This document shows positions 1 through 6,344 of a stretch of 8,102 nt of DNA, one piece after another (within the stretch, counting starts at the first letter, position 1; each line of letters begins with the position of its first letter). The notes beneath the pieces were generated by a model, which saw only the letters and a program-made list of their open reading frames with translations, made no database searches and had not been told where the DNA came from. Position numbers and translations under genes: made by a program. Source of the DNA: Pyrinomonadaceae bacterium (GTDB lineage Bacteria; Acidobacteriota; Blastocatellia; Pyrinomonadales; Pyrinomonadaceae); NCBI GenBank assembly GCA_013812565.1, contig JACCTF010000331.1:1-8102 (forward strand), written 5' to 3'.

Positions 1-22
1 CTCGACTCCTGGTTCAACTATT

Positions 23-1276
23 ATGGAAGGTTCAAACATCACGATTACGATCGCGTTTCTCGCCGGTCTCGCTTCATTCCTTTCACCCTGCGTGTTGCCG
101 CTGGTGCCCGGCTACATCTCGCTGATCTCGGGCGTCAGCATTGATCGTTTGAAGGCGGATGAAAGCTCGCGTACGGCGGCCCGCCGCGCTGTCATCATCA
201 ACTCGCTGGCGTTTAACGCTGGACTCTCGTTGATCTTCATCTCGCTTGGCGCAGCCGCCGGATGGATCGGTGCCGGCATCACTTCGAATCCGTGGGTACG
301 CATTATCGGCGGAGTAGTAATCATCCTCTTCGGCCTGCAACTAATGGGCGTCTTGAAGATCGGCGCGCTCTACCGCGACACGCGCAAATTCTCGAACGAG
401 AAACCGCGCGGCGTCCTCGGATCGTTCGTTTTAGGATTAGCGTTTGCCGCCGGGTGGACGCCGTGCATTGGCCCAATCCTGGGCGGCATCATCGGTCTCG
501 CCGCAACCAGCGGCGGATGGAAGAGCGGACTGCTGCTCTCAAGCTTCTATGCCGCCGGGCTATCTCTACCGTTTCTTCTGACCGGCCTCGGCATCAATCA
601 GTTCCTCGGCTTCTACGCGCGCTTCCGCCGGCATCTGCATAAGGTCGAGGTCGTCTCGGGCGTTGTGCTGATCTTGATCGGCACGCTCGTGGCAACCGGC
701 TATGTAACCAGGTTAGCCAGTTCAAACCTCGTCACACTCATTCCCAACTTGGAAGCTTCCGTGCAATCTCTCATCAAGGACAAGCCTGCCGGAGCAGAAG
801 GAGCGAGTGCCGCACAGCCGACAAAGAGCAGCACGGCCTTCGCGCTTGCGCCTGATGTTACATTCCAAACGCTCGACGGCACGCCGTTTCGTTTAAGCGA
901 ACAGCGCGGTCGTGTCATCTTCCTCAACTTCTGGGCCACCTGGTGTATACCGTGTAAAGAGGAGATACCGATACTCAACGAGATGCAGCGCGACCTTCAA
1001 GCGCGGGGCCTCGAAGTCGTCGGCGTCTCGTGGGATGACACGGCGGAAGGTGTCAAGGAGTATCAGCAAGACGTTCAGAAAATGGATTACCGAATTGTAC
1101 TTGGCGGCGAGAATGCCGGGGCACAGTTTGGCAGCAGCGTGCTACCGACTTCCTACATTATCGATCGCGAGGGACGCATCCGCGAGAAGATCATCGGCGC
1201 ACGCAGCCGCGCCGGATTCGAGGCTCTCATCAAACCGGTGCTTGATGAAGCGGAGGCTGCCGCAAAACTCGAATAG
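23..1276 (+). CDS. CcdA-type transmembrane electron carrier fused to a TlpA/ResA-like thioredoxin domain
   Basis: This 417-residue protein joins two modules. Residues 1-230 form a CcdA/DsbD-beta-like membrane domain with about six hydrophobic segments (roughly 6-37, 57-83, 90-112, 130-160, 168-192, 207-228). It has the two hallmark cysteines, C23 in LSPCVLPLVPG and C148 in GWTPCIGP. After a linker (about 231-275), residues 276-410 form a redoxin domain with the active site WCIPCK (C308, C311) and the cis-proline at P375 in LPTSYIID. In this family, the membrane cysteines take electrons from cytoplasmic thioredoxin and pass them to periplasmic thiol proteins for cytochrome c maturation or disulfide reduction. 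Here the acceptor is probably the attached domain. CcdA alone is about 230 residues, so this is a fusion. The ATG precedes the first membrane helix directly. No Shine-Dalgarno is visible in the 22 bases upstream and no in-frame stop occurs there, so a start outside the window is possible. Confidence 0.93.
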   Translation: MEGSNITITIAFLAGLASFLSPCVLPLVPGYISLISGVSIDRLKADESSRTAARRAVIINSLAFNAGLSLIFISLGAAAGWIGAGITSNPWVRIIGGVVIILFGLQLMGVLKIGALYRDTRKFSNEKPRGVLGSFVLGLAFAAGWTPCIGPILGGIIGLAATSGGWKSGLLLSSFYAAGLSLPFLLTGLGINQFLGFYARFRRHLHKVEVVSGVVLILIGTLVATGYVTRLASSNLVTLIPNLEASVQSLIKDKPAGAEGASAAQPTKSSTAFALAPDVTFQTLDGTPFRLSEQRGRVIFLNFWATWCIPCKEEIPILNEMQRDLQARGLEVVGVSWDDTAEGVKEYQQDVQKMDYRIVLGGENAGAQFGSSVLPTSYIIDREGRIREKIIGARSRAGFEALIKPVLDEAEAAAKLE

Positions 1277-1304
1277 ATAGTCACCATCCGAATGTTTGGA
1301 ATAC

Positions 1305-1316
1305 CGCCTTCAGGCG
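1305..1316. repeat. Short GC-rich palindrome in the gap between the two redoxin genes
   Basis: CGCCTTCAGGCG reads CGCC-TTCA-GGCG, with the arms extendable to CGCCT/AGGCG. It lies 28 bases after the CcdA-TlpA stop codon. No T-tract follows on either strand, so it is not a convincing intrinsic terminator. It resembles short REP-like palindromes that scatter through some genomes, but one copy here cannot establish that. The rest of the 126-base gap shows no promoter I would defend. Confidence 0.3.
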
Positions 1317-1402
1317 AATCTTGCGACACCCGATGAAGCCGGAGATTTCGAACAACACATTCACGCTGTTTGATTGGTAGTTACCGTAAAGGGGAACAAA
1401 TC

Positions 1403-2098
1403 ATGATTAAGGTTTTTGTTATTGCTTCATTCATCTTCCCAGCGCTTGCATTGCTACCGGCGATGACCGTCAGCGCGCAGGAAAATCATGAATACGCCAA
1501 GCTCGAAGAGAAGAAGATCGACTATCGCGATTGGACTTTTAAGAATCTTCAGGATGAAACGCCCGTCAACCTGCGTCAGTGGGCCGCGGACAAACCACTT
1601 GTGCTGGTTGTTTACTTCGCTACGTGGTGCCCCAACTGGCGTTATGAGGCTCCTGTGGTCGCCAAGCTCTACGACAAGTACAAAGCGCAAGGCCTCAACG
1701 TAGTGGCCGTCAACGAGTACGCTTCAGGCAAAGATGCACGCGCTTTCTTCGGCGACAAAGGCGCACCCTACACCGTCGTTGTTGAATCGGAGAGGCGCGA
1801 CGCCAGAGAGAAAACCACACACTACACCTACCGCCGCCTGACCGATGACAAGCGCAATTGGGGATCGCCCTATAACATCTTCCTCGAACCGGCAAAGTTT
1901 CTGAAAGACGGTGAAGTCTTGACCGAGAAAGCATGGGTATCAAACGGCGAATTGATTGAGAAGGATGCCGAAGATTTTATCCGCGTGCGGCTTGGGTTGG
2001 ATAAGAAGACGACAGGGGATACCCCGCAAAGCGCAACTCCAGGCTCAGATAAATCCTGTGGATGTGAACTACCGTTGGACACAATTAAAAAACCCTAG
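1403..2098 (+). CDS. Exported TlpA-like redoxin with CPNW active site and C-terminal CGC
   Basis: A 231-residue secreted thioredoxin-fold protein. Residues 1-25 form a signal peptide (KVF start, hydrophobic core, cleavage probably after VSA). The redoxin domain spans about 40-195. LVVYFATWCPNWRYEAP holds the active site, with C76 as the nucleophile, but the usual second cysteine is tryptophan (W79). The cis-proline region is GSPYNIF (P156). A charged, probably flexible tail ends in SCGCELP, with C219 and C221. A TlpA with only one active-site cysteine cannot run a normal CxxC dithiol cycle, so it may act as a monothiol, use the tail cysteines, or have another role. The ATG at 1403 has GGGG eight bases upstream and starts directly at the signal peptide; the in-frame TTG at 1370 adds a non-signal-like extension. 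It lies 126 bases after the CcdA-TlpA gene and is tightly linked to the following hydrolase. The fold is secure; the function is not. Confidence 0.88.
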   Translation: MIKVFVIASFIFPALALLPAMTVSAQENHEYAKLEEKKIDYRDWTFKNLQDETPVNLRQWAADKPLVLVVYFATWCPNWRYEAPVVAKLYDKYKAQGLNVVAVNEYASGKDARAFFGDKGAPYTVVVESERRDAREKTTHYTYRRLTDDKRNWGSPYNIFLEPAKFLKDGEVLTEKAWVSNGELIEKDAEDFIRVRLGLDKKTTGDTPQSATPGSDKSCGCELPLDTIKKP

Positions 2099-2103
2099 AG
2101 GAG
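2097..2103 (+). promoter_or_regulatory. Ribosome-binding site overlapping the redoxin stop codon
   Basis: AGAGGAG overlaps the TAG stop (2096-2098) of the preceding gene, which suggests translational coupling. Distance to candidate starts of the hydrolase: 6 bases to an in-frame CTG at 2110, 15 to the TTG at 2119 and 21 to the ATG at 2125. By spacing, the CTG is favoured, although CTG is a rare start codon. Confidence 0.6.
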
Positions 2104-2118
2104 AAAGTCCTGAATAAG

Positions 2119-3450
2119 TTGAAAATGATTACTGCACACGCGCTTGTTGTCGCACTGATTTTTTCAGTCAGTCTCAACGGTTATAGCCAAACCGCGGCAA
2201 GGCAAGCGGGGAACACCAGGCCGCGTTCGCAGGAGCGAAGTCTGCCGCGCGCGACGCCGGAAGCGGTCGGAATGTCCGCTGAACGATTGTCGCGAATCCG
2301 CCCAACCATTCAGCAATATGTAGATCAGGGCAAGATCGCGGGTGCCATCACACTGGTGATTCGTCGAGGCCGTGTCGCTCATCTCGAAGCCGTTGGCCGG
2401 ATGGATGAAAGCAAGCCGATGCGCGAAGACGCGATTTTCCGCATCGCCTCAATGACGAAGGCCGTCACCAGTGTCGCGGTGATGATGCTCCATGAAGAAG
2501 GGAAACTGCTGCTTAACGATCCCGTCTCGAAATACATTCCTGAATTCAAAGGCGCACAAGTGGCGGTATCAAGTGATGACAAGAAGTCGTACACGCTCGC
2601 CCCCGCCAAGAGCGAAATCACGATCCGCCAACTTCTCACACATACATCCGGCATCACCTATCAATTCATCGGTGCCGAGCCGTGGGCGAAGTTGTACAAA
2701 GACGCGGGCATCTCGGATGGCCTGATTCAATCCGAAGGTAAGATCGCCGATAACGTCAAGAAGCTCGCCAAACTGCCGCTCATGCATCAACCGGGCGAGC
2801 GGTATTCTTACGGCTTATCAACCGATGTGCTCGGTTATTTGGTTGAAGTCGTTTCGGGAATGACGCTCGATGAATTCTTTCGCGAGCGCATGTTTAGACC
2901 CTTAGCGATGAGGGATACGCATTTCTTCGTGCCGGAAGAGAAGCTAAACAGATTGGCCGCAGTCTATAATCAACTTCCCGATGGCCGCATAAAACGGATG
3001 GGCGATGAACGGGATGAGCGGAGTTATCTGACCTACTCGGCAAGTTTTCAATACAAAGGGCCGCGAACTTACTACTCCGGCGGGGCGGGGCTGGTTTCGA
3101 CAATCAACGACTACGCGCGTTTTCTCCAAATGCTTCTGAATGGCGGTGAGCTTGATGGTGCGCGCATCCTGAGCCGCAAGACCGTGGAGTTGATGACGGT
3201 CAATCATGTCGGCGAATTGTTCGGCGCGCAAGGCTTTGGCTTAGGCTTCAGCGTCGTCAGAGACCTCGGCAAAGGCCATGAACTCGGATCCGTGGGGCAG
3301 TATGGTTGGGGAGGATTTTACTACACGAACTTCTTTGTTGATCCGAAGGAGCAGTTGATCTGCATCTTTATGTCACAGCTATACCCGGCTAATGACGTAA
3401 AGCTACACGAACGATTCCGCACACTGGCGTATCAGGCGATGGTGGATTGA
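2119..3450 (+). CDS. Exported class C beta-lactamase-like serine hydrolase (family VIII esterase type)
   Basis: About 443 residues. An N-terminal signal peptide (residues 1-23, hydrophobic ALVVALIFSVSL, cleavage near GYSQ) directs export. The rest matches the beta-lactamase/penicillin-binding-protein fold. The catalytic SxxK is SMTK (S111, K114) after FRIA. The Tyr motif is YSYGLSTDVLGYLVE (Y229), where YSY replaces the YxN of true AmpC enzymes, as in EstB-like esterases. The third motif is GQYGWGGFYYTNFFVDP (W397-G399) instead of KTG. These substitutions favour an esterase or D-amino-acid/peptide hydrolase over an antibiotic-degrading lactamase, but the substrate is unknown. LLTHTSGI and AGLVSTINDYARF are conserved family blocks. 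It is almost certainly cotranscribed with the CPNW redoxin. The start is uncertain: the TTG is used here, but CTG at 2110 gives the equally good signal sequence MNKLKMITAHAL and fits the ribosome-binding site better. Confidence 0.92.
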   Translation: MKMITAHALVVALIFSVSLNGYSQTAARQAGNTRPRSQERSLPRATPEAVGMSAERLSRIRPTIQQYVDQGKIAGAITLVIRRGRVAHLEAVGRMDESKPMREDAIFRIASMTKAVTSVAVMMLHEEGKLLLNDPVSKYIPEFKGAQVAVSSDDKKSYTLAPAKSEITIRQLLTHTSGITYQFIGAEPWAKLYKDAGISDGLIQSEGKIADNVKKLAKLPLMHQPGERYSYGLSTDVLGYLVEVVSGMTLDEFFRERMFRPLAMRDTHFFVPEEKLNRLAAVYNQLPDGRIKRMGDERDERSYLTYSASFQYKGPRTYYSGGAGLVSTINDYARFLQMLLNGGELDGARILSRKTVELMTVNHVGELFGAQGFGLGFSVVRDLGKGHELGSVGQYGWGGFYYTNFFVDPKEQLICIFMSQLYPANDVKLHERFRTLAYQAMVD

Positions 3451-3488
3451 ACGTGCCAATCAGCTTTGTTGAATGATCAACTACAACC

Positions 3489-3559
3489 CGGCTGACCACC
3501 GGACGAGGGTGCGCGGGTTTGTCACTTCAACCGAGGACCGGCTCAGCTTCGGTCAGCCG
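3489..3559. repeat. Nine-base inverted repeat with nested alternative hairpins between convergent genes
   Basis: CGGCTGACC (3489-3497) is the exact reverse complement of GGTCAGCCG (3551-3559), with 53 bases between. Inside, ACCGAGG (3530-3536) can pair with CTTCGGT (3547-3553) with one G-U, and CGGCT (3539-3543) can pair with AGCCG (3555-3559). These are mutually exclusive folds sharing the right arm. The hydrolase and receptor genes converge on this 153-base stretch, so a bidirectional transcript-end structure is plausible. No T-tract follows on either strand, so it is not a standard intrinsic terminator. Confidence 0.4.
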
Positions 3560-3603
3560 TGATCAGCGTGTGTAATAGTCGTAGCAACGCTTGCCGGACG
3601 TGG

Positions 3604-5967
3604 TCACTGTGCGCCGAGCCGTAGTCGCAGACCGAAGCGTGCGAGTAGCGGAGGGCCGATGGTTCGTACCGGCGTGCGCCCAATCTCGTAGCGGTCATTC
3701 AATAGATTTTCGGCGGCGGCGAACACCTCTACGCCTCGACTGATGCGACGCGAGGCAAAGGCATCGAGCGTGAAGTAGCGGCCGAGTGGAAAGCGGTTCT
3801 GGTCGTCATCAAACTGAAGGCTGGCAGCGCGCCCCTGCAATCCTAAAGTAACGAGCGATGGATTGGTGTACCGAGTTTGAAAAGTCAATTGGTGACGTGG
3901 CACTTGTGGTATGAGCAATCCTTCAAGCTCAGTGCTCACAGGAAACCTCAGCACCGTGGCATCCGTCAACAAGTAACCGATGGATGTTGACCAGCGGGAA
4001 CTGAGGCGCGTGTCCGTTTCAATTTCGACTCCGCGCGAACGCGTGCGACCTAAGTTTTGCCGCTGACGTGTAATAAGATTCGGCATGGCTCTGAGCGTAA
4101 CGTTGGCGATTGGTCGCGTGATCTCGCTCCAGTAAACAAGACCGCGAAAGATAATTCTTCCATTCGGCGGAGCGAAGTTTGCTCCGGCTTCACCACCCGT
4201 CAATCGTTCGGCGCGCAGGTTTTCATTAGCAAGCGTTAAGACATCGCCGACGCGAAACGCGCGGTATAGTTCGTTGAGCGTCGGCGCACGAAACGCGCGA
4301 TACGCAGACGCCGCAAGCGATACTGTATCCGTTACCTTGTAGAGCAAGCTTGCCCGTGGGTTGAAGGCTGTTTCGGTTCGGTCAGGAAAATTTACAACCG
4401 TCGGAGCGTTAAGCCCGGTAAGTGACCTCGTTGTTGAGAGCGCCGCATAATTACGCCAACGATCAACGCGCGCCCCCAAAGTGAAGATCAAGCGCGGCGT
4501 GAGGCTCAAAACATCCTGGGCGAACACGCCAAAGGTTCGCTCGCGCCCGCCTGCGCCGACAAGCGATGAAGCGCGACCAGCCACATAAATTTGCTCATCG
4601 CTTGCGCCGCGTACTTCGCGCCCATCGAATCCTGCTACTAACGCTTGCCTTCGGCCAATAGAGCGCGACCACTGACTCGTAAAACCTGCGAACTGCGCGG
4701 GCACACGCTGTACGCGCGTGAGCGTTTCACCGTTTCTATCAGAAGCAACCGCCGAAAAGTTTTGATCATAGACTTGCGTGCCGCCGTAGGCTCGTACCGA
4801 GAAAGTTCCGACGGATTCAAACTGCTGATCGCCGCCGAAACTTAACTGTCGAATGTGCGTCCGATTCGTTTGCAGCGGGGTGCCATTCTCACGCGCTTCA
4901 CCAAAATAGGAGCCGCGTACATAGACCCGTCCTTGTTCGCCAATCTGTCGATCAAGCGTGACCTCCACGTCTGCACGGCGTGATCCGGCCGGCGTGTCAA
5001 TCTTCCCGCGCTCTCTTTCGTCAACCGGAACATAGCCATCGGTGCGGAACGATTCCGCCGCCAGGCTTGCGCCCCATCGCCCCCTGCGTCCCGCCATAAA
5101 GATGGAGGCGTCAGGAGTTTGTTGATTGCCATATGATGCTTCGAAGGAAAGGGTGGGAGTTTCGATCTCTTTGGTAAATAAGTTGATGACGCCGCCGAGC
5201 GCGGCGCTGCCGTACAGGTCTGAGCCGCCGCCGCGTAAAACTTCAACGCGGCTCAGGGATTCACGCGGGACGCGACCCCAGTAAACCCAACCGCCAAACG
5301 GATCGTTGAGCGGAATGCCGTCGGCAAGTACAACGGCGCGGCTCGCCCCGCTTGCGCCCACGCCGCGCAGAGAAACCCCCTGCGCAGTCGGGTTAGCTGT
5401 ACGGCTGCTGGTGCGACGAAATAGCTGGAAGCCCGGCACCTGCCGCAGCGCGTCATCAATCGTTAAGGCTCCGGTGGTCGCAAGATCTTCGGGGGAGAGC
5501 ACTACGACGCTTGCCGCAGTGTCGCGGAGGCGCGTCTCTGTTCGCGTTGCCGTGACTGTCACCTGCTCGGCGAATGGCGCTGGCGCAAGCACAATCTTCA
5601 ACGGCGTTGCGCTCGACTGTGCAAGGGTCAAACTTTGTTCGTACCGACGGAAGCCGCGTGCTTCGATTGTTAATGTAGCGGCATCCGTTGGCGTCGCTTC
5701 AAAAGCGAATCGTCCGTCCCCGTCGGTTGTGACCTGCTTAAGGACGGACGATCCATTGTTCAAAGTTACTTCGGCGCGTGAGACGGGGGCGCCTGTTTCG
5801 TCGGTGACGATACCTGCGGGGCCTGCCAGTCGCGCTGCTTCTTGCGGCGTTGATCCTTGCGATGCCGACGCTTGAAGGCAGAGCACGCCCGTACTCCAGA
5901 AAAGGGTGCAGGCAAAAAGCCACACTGCAGAAGAGACAAAAATAGACTTACCCGCTTGCTCGTACAC
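3604..5967 (-). CDS. TonB-dependent outer-membrane receptor with N-terminal carboxypeptidase-regulatory-like domain
   Basis: A 787-residue outer-membrane transporter. Residues 1-36 form a signal peptide ending in ASA. Residues 47-130 are a carboxypeptidase-regulatory-like beta-sandwich (GIVTDETGAPVSRAEVTL, then DGRFAFEA and ARGFRRYEQ). EQVTVTATRTE (134-144) may serve as the TonB box. The plug spans about 145-268, with VVLADGIPLNDPFGGWVYWGRVP and VEVLRGGGSDLYGSAALGGVINL. The remainder is the 22-strand barrel, ending in AENLLNDRYEIGRTPVRTIGPP. Such receptors import siderophores, cobalamin, sugars or other large nutrients using the proton gradient via TonB-ExbBD. The plug looks BtuB/CirA-like, but nothing identifies the ligand. 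The chain ends RLRLGAQ, without the terminal aromatic residue typical of outer-membrane barrels. Start: GTG at 5967, preceded by AGGTG nine bases away and followed at once by the signal peptide; no better in-frame start exists. It stands alone, convergent with the hydrolase and divergent from the DHH gene. Confidence 0.95.
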   Translation of the reverse strand: MYEQAGKSIFVSSAVWLFACTLFWSTGVLCLQASASQGSTPQEAARLAGPAGIVTDETGAPVSRAEVTLNNGSSVLKQVTTDGDGRFAFEATPTDAATLTIEARGFRRYEQSLTLAQSSATPLKIVLAPAPFAEQVTVTATRTETRLRDTAASVVVLSPEDLATTGALTIDDALRQVPGFQLFRRTSSRTANPTAQGVSLRGVGASGASRAVVLADGIPLNDPFGGWVYWGRVPRESLSRVEVLRGGGSDLYGSAALGGVINLFTKEIETPTLSFEASYGNQQTPDASIFMAGRRGRWGASLAAESFRTDGYVPVDERERGKIDTPAGSRRADVEVTLDRQIGEQGRVYVRGSYFGEARENGTPLQTNRTHIRQLSFGGDQQFESVGTFSVRAYGGTQVYDQNFSAVASDRNGETLTRVQRVPAQFAGFTSQWSRSIGRRQALVAGFDGREVRGASDEQIYVAGRASSLVGAGGRERTFGVFAQDVLSLTPRLIFTLGARVDRWRNYAALSTTRSLTGLNAPTVVNFPDRTETAFNPRASLLYKVTDTVSLAASAYRAFRAPTLNELYRAFRVGDVLTLANENLRAERLTGGEAGANFAPPNGRIIFRGLVYWSEITRPIANVTLRAMPNLITRQRQNLGRTRSRGVEIETDTRLSSRWSTSIGYLLTDATVLRFPVSTELEGLLIPQVPRHQLTFQTRYTNPSLVTLGLQGRAASLQFDDDQNRFPLGRYFTLDAFASRRISRGVEVFAAAENLLNDRYEIGRTPVRTIGPPLLARFGLRLRLGAQ

Positions 5968-5976
5968 TACTTATTT

Positions 5977-5981
5977 CACCT
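5977..5981 (-). promoter_or_regulatory. Ribosome-binding site fixing the receptor's GTG start
   Basis: On the minus strand AGGTG (followed by A) lies nine bases upstream of the GTG at 5967-5965. It complements the 3' end of 16S rRNA and supports GTG as the start codon. Confidence 0.65.
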
Positions 5982-6092
5982 GTCTACTCTGTTTGATTGG
6001 TTCGTGTTGTGTTGTGAATCTGCTATACGCTCATCAGCGGCGCAGTTGGCATCAGAGCAAACCGCATCGGCGATAAGCATTTTGGATGCACT

Positions 6093-6120
6093 ATTATGCT
6101 GCACTGATCGCTAAAGACAA
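6093..6120 (-). promoter_or_regulatory. Candidate sigma-70-type promoter for the TonB-dependent receptor
   Basis: On the minus strand, TTGTCT (6120-6115) and CATAAT (6098-6093) are 16 bases apart. They match the -35 and -10 consensus at four and five of six bases. Transcription would start near 6086, giving a leader of roughly 118 bases before the GTG. The leader contains a small hairpin (GCAT-ccaaa-ATGC) but no riboswitch motif that I recognise. Predicted from consensus only. Confidence 0.4.
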
Positions 6121-6141
6121 ACCTCGCCCGTGGCCTTGAGA

Positions 6142-6176
6142 GGTGCGGAGTGTGGAGCTTGAAGTGCGGAGTTGCA
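6142..6176 (+). repeat. Degenerate heptamer array, plus orientation (about 5 units)
   Basis: Five consecutive 7-base units begin with (A/G)G(T/C). Examples are AGTGTGG (6149-6155) and AGTGCGG (6163-6169). The consensus is roughly AGTGYGG, and the last unit, AGTTGCA, is more divergent. The preceding seven bases (CTTGAGA) belong partly to the flanking 12-bp repeat. The pattern was read directly from the sequence. Confidence 0.65.
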
Positions 6177-6191
6177 TGTCGCACACGCTCG

Positions 6192-6240
6192 ACGTTCCTT
6201 TAACTTCGAACCTCGTACCACGTACTTTGTACTCCGAACT
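6192..6240 (-). repeat. Degenerate heptamer array, minus orientation (about 7 units)
   Basis: Read on the minus strand from 6240, seven consecutive 7-base units follow the pattern RGTWCRD. They include AGTTCGG (6240-6234), AGTACAA (6233-6227) and GGTACGA (6219-6213), and decay to AGTTAAA and GGAACGT at the inner end. It faces the plus-strand array across about 15 bases and shares the leading AGT and seven-base period. CGGAGT of the left array (6146-6151 and 6167-6172) can pair with ACTCCG (6231-6236) in a transcript. Confidence 0.7.
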
Positions 6241-6344
6241 GTTGCCCGTGGCCTTCAGCTTTATAGCGCGTCGCTCTTGATTGCTGTTAAGATGCTGCGG
6301 CAGTCCCCTCACCAAATACATTTACCTGATCATATCAACTACCC

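Larger units (their letters stand above)
6126..6255. repeat. Perfect 12-bp direct repeat bracketing a heptamer repeat block
   Basis: GCCCGTGGCCTT occurs at 6126-6137 and again at 6244-6255, 118 bases apart in the same orientation. A perfect 12-mer this close is very unlikely by chance. The two copies sit just outside the two opposed heptamer arrays. They could be a target-site duplication, or the ends of a larger repeat unit. No transposase or terminal inverted repeat is visible. Confidence 0.75.
5968..6344. other. Divergent intergenic region of 377 bases (receptor leader plus repeat block)
   Basis: No gene is supported here. The left third (5968-6092) is the presumed leader of the receptor. 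The middle (6126-6255) is the bracketed heptamer repeat block annotated separately. The right part (6256-6344) must carry the DHH gene's promoter, but its candidate elements (TATAGC near 6264, TACATT near 6317) lack convincing -35 partners. Open frames across the block translate to repetitive peptides such as EYKVRGTRFEVKGTS, which reflects the DNA repeats, not protein coding. Confidence 0.7.

Noticed and set aside
262..642. 126-codon plus-strand open frame inside the CcdA-TlpA gene
   Set aside because: Out of frame with a well-conserved membrane domain. Its Arg/His-rich translation is typical of a shadow frame.
1370..1402. Upstream TTG start for the CPNW redoxin
   Set aside because: It adds a polar extension before the signal peptide and has no ribosome-binding site, whereas the ATG at 1403 has GGGG at good spacing.
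2119..3450. Antibiotic-resistance beta-lactamase
   Set aside because: SxxK is present, but the KTG box is replaced by WGG and YxN by YSY. These features fit EstB-like esterases and related hydrolases better.
5306..5875. 189-codon plus-strand open frame opposite the receptor gene
   Set aside because: It lies wholly antisense to the signal, carboxypeptidase-like and plug domains of a clear TonB receptor. Its translation is low-complexity Ser/Arg/Val-rich with no recognisable motif.
1366..6001. 13-base repeat CTGTTTGATTGGT at 1366-1378 and 5989-6001, near two gene starts
   Set aside because: A single shared 13-mer is roughly expected by chance in 8.1 kb. It sits at different distances from, and on opposite strands relative to, the two genes.
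5968..6092. Cobalamin riboswitch or hammerhead ribozyme in the receptor leader (CTGATGAG is present on the minus strand)
   Set aside because: No B12-box or GCCACTG-like core is present. The hammerhead's required GAAA segment does not follow CTGATGAG.
6142..6240. CRISPR array
   Set aside because: The repeats are 7 bases long, contiguous and degenerate, with no spacers. They do not resemble CRISPR repeats.
6094..6321. 75-codon minus-strand open frame across the heptamer block
   Set aside because: Its repetitive peptide is a by-product of the DNA repeats, and it has no ribosome-binding site.
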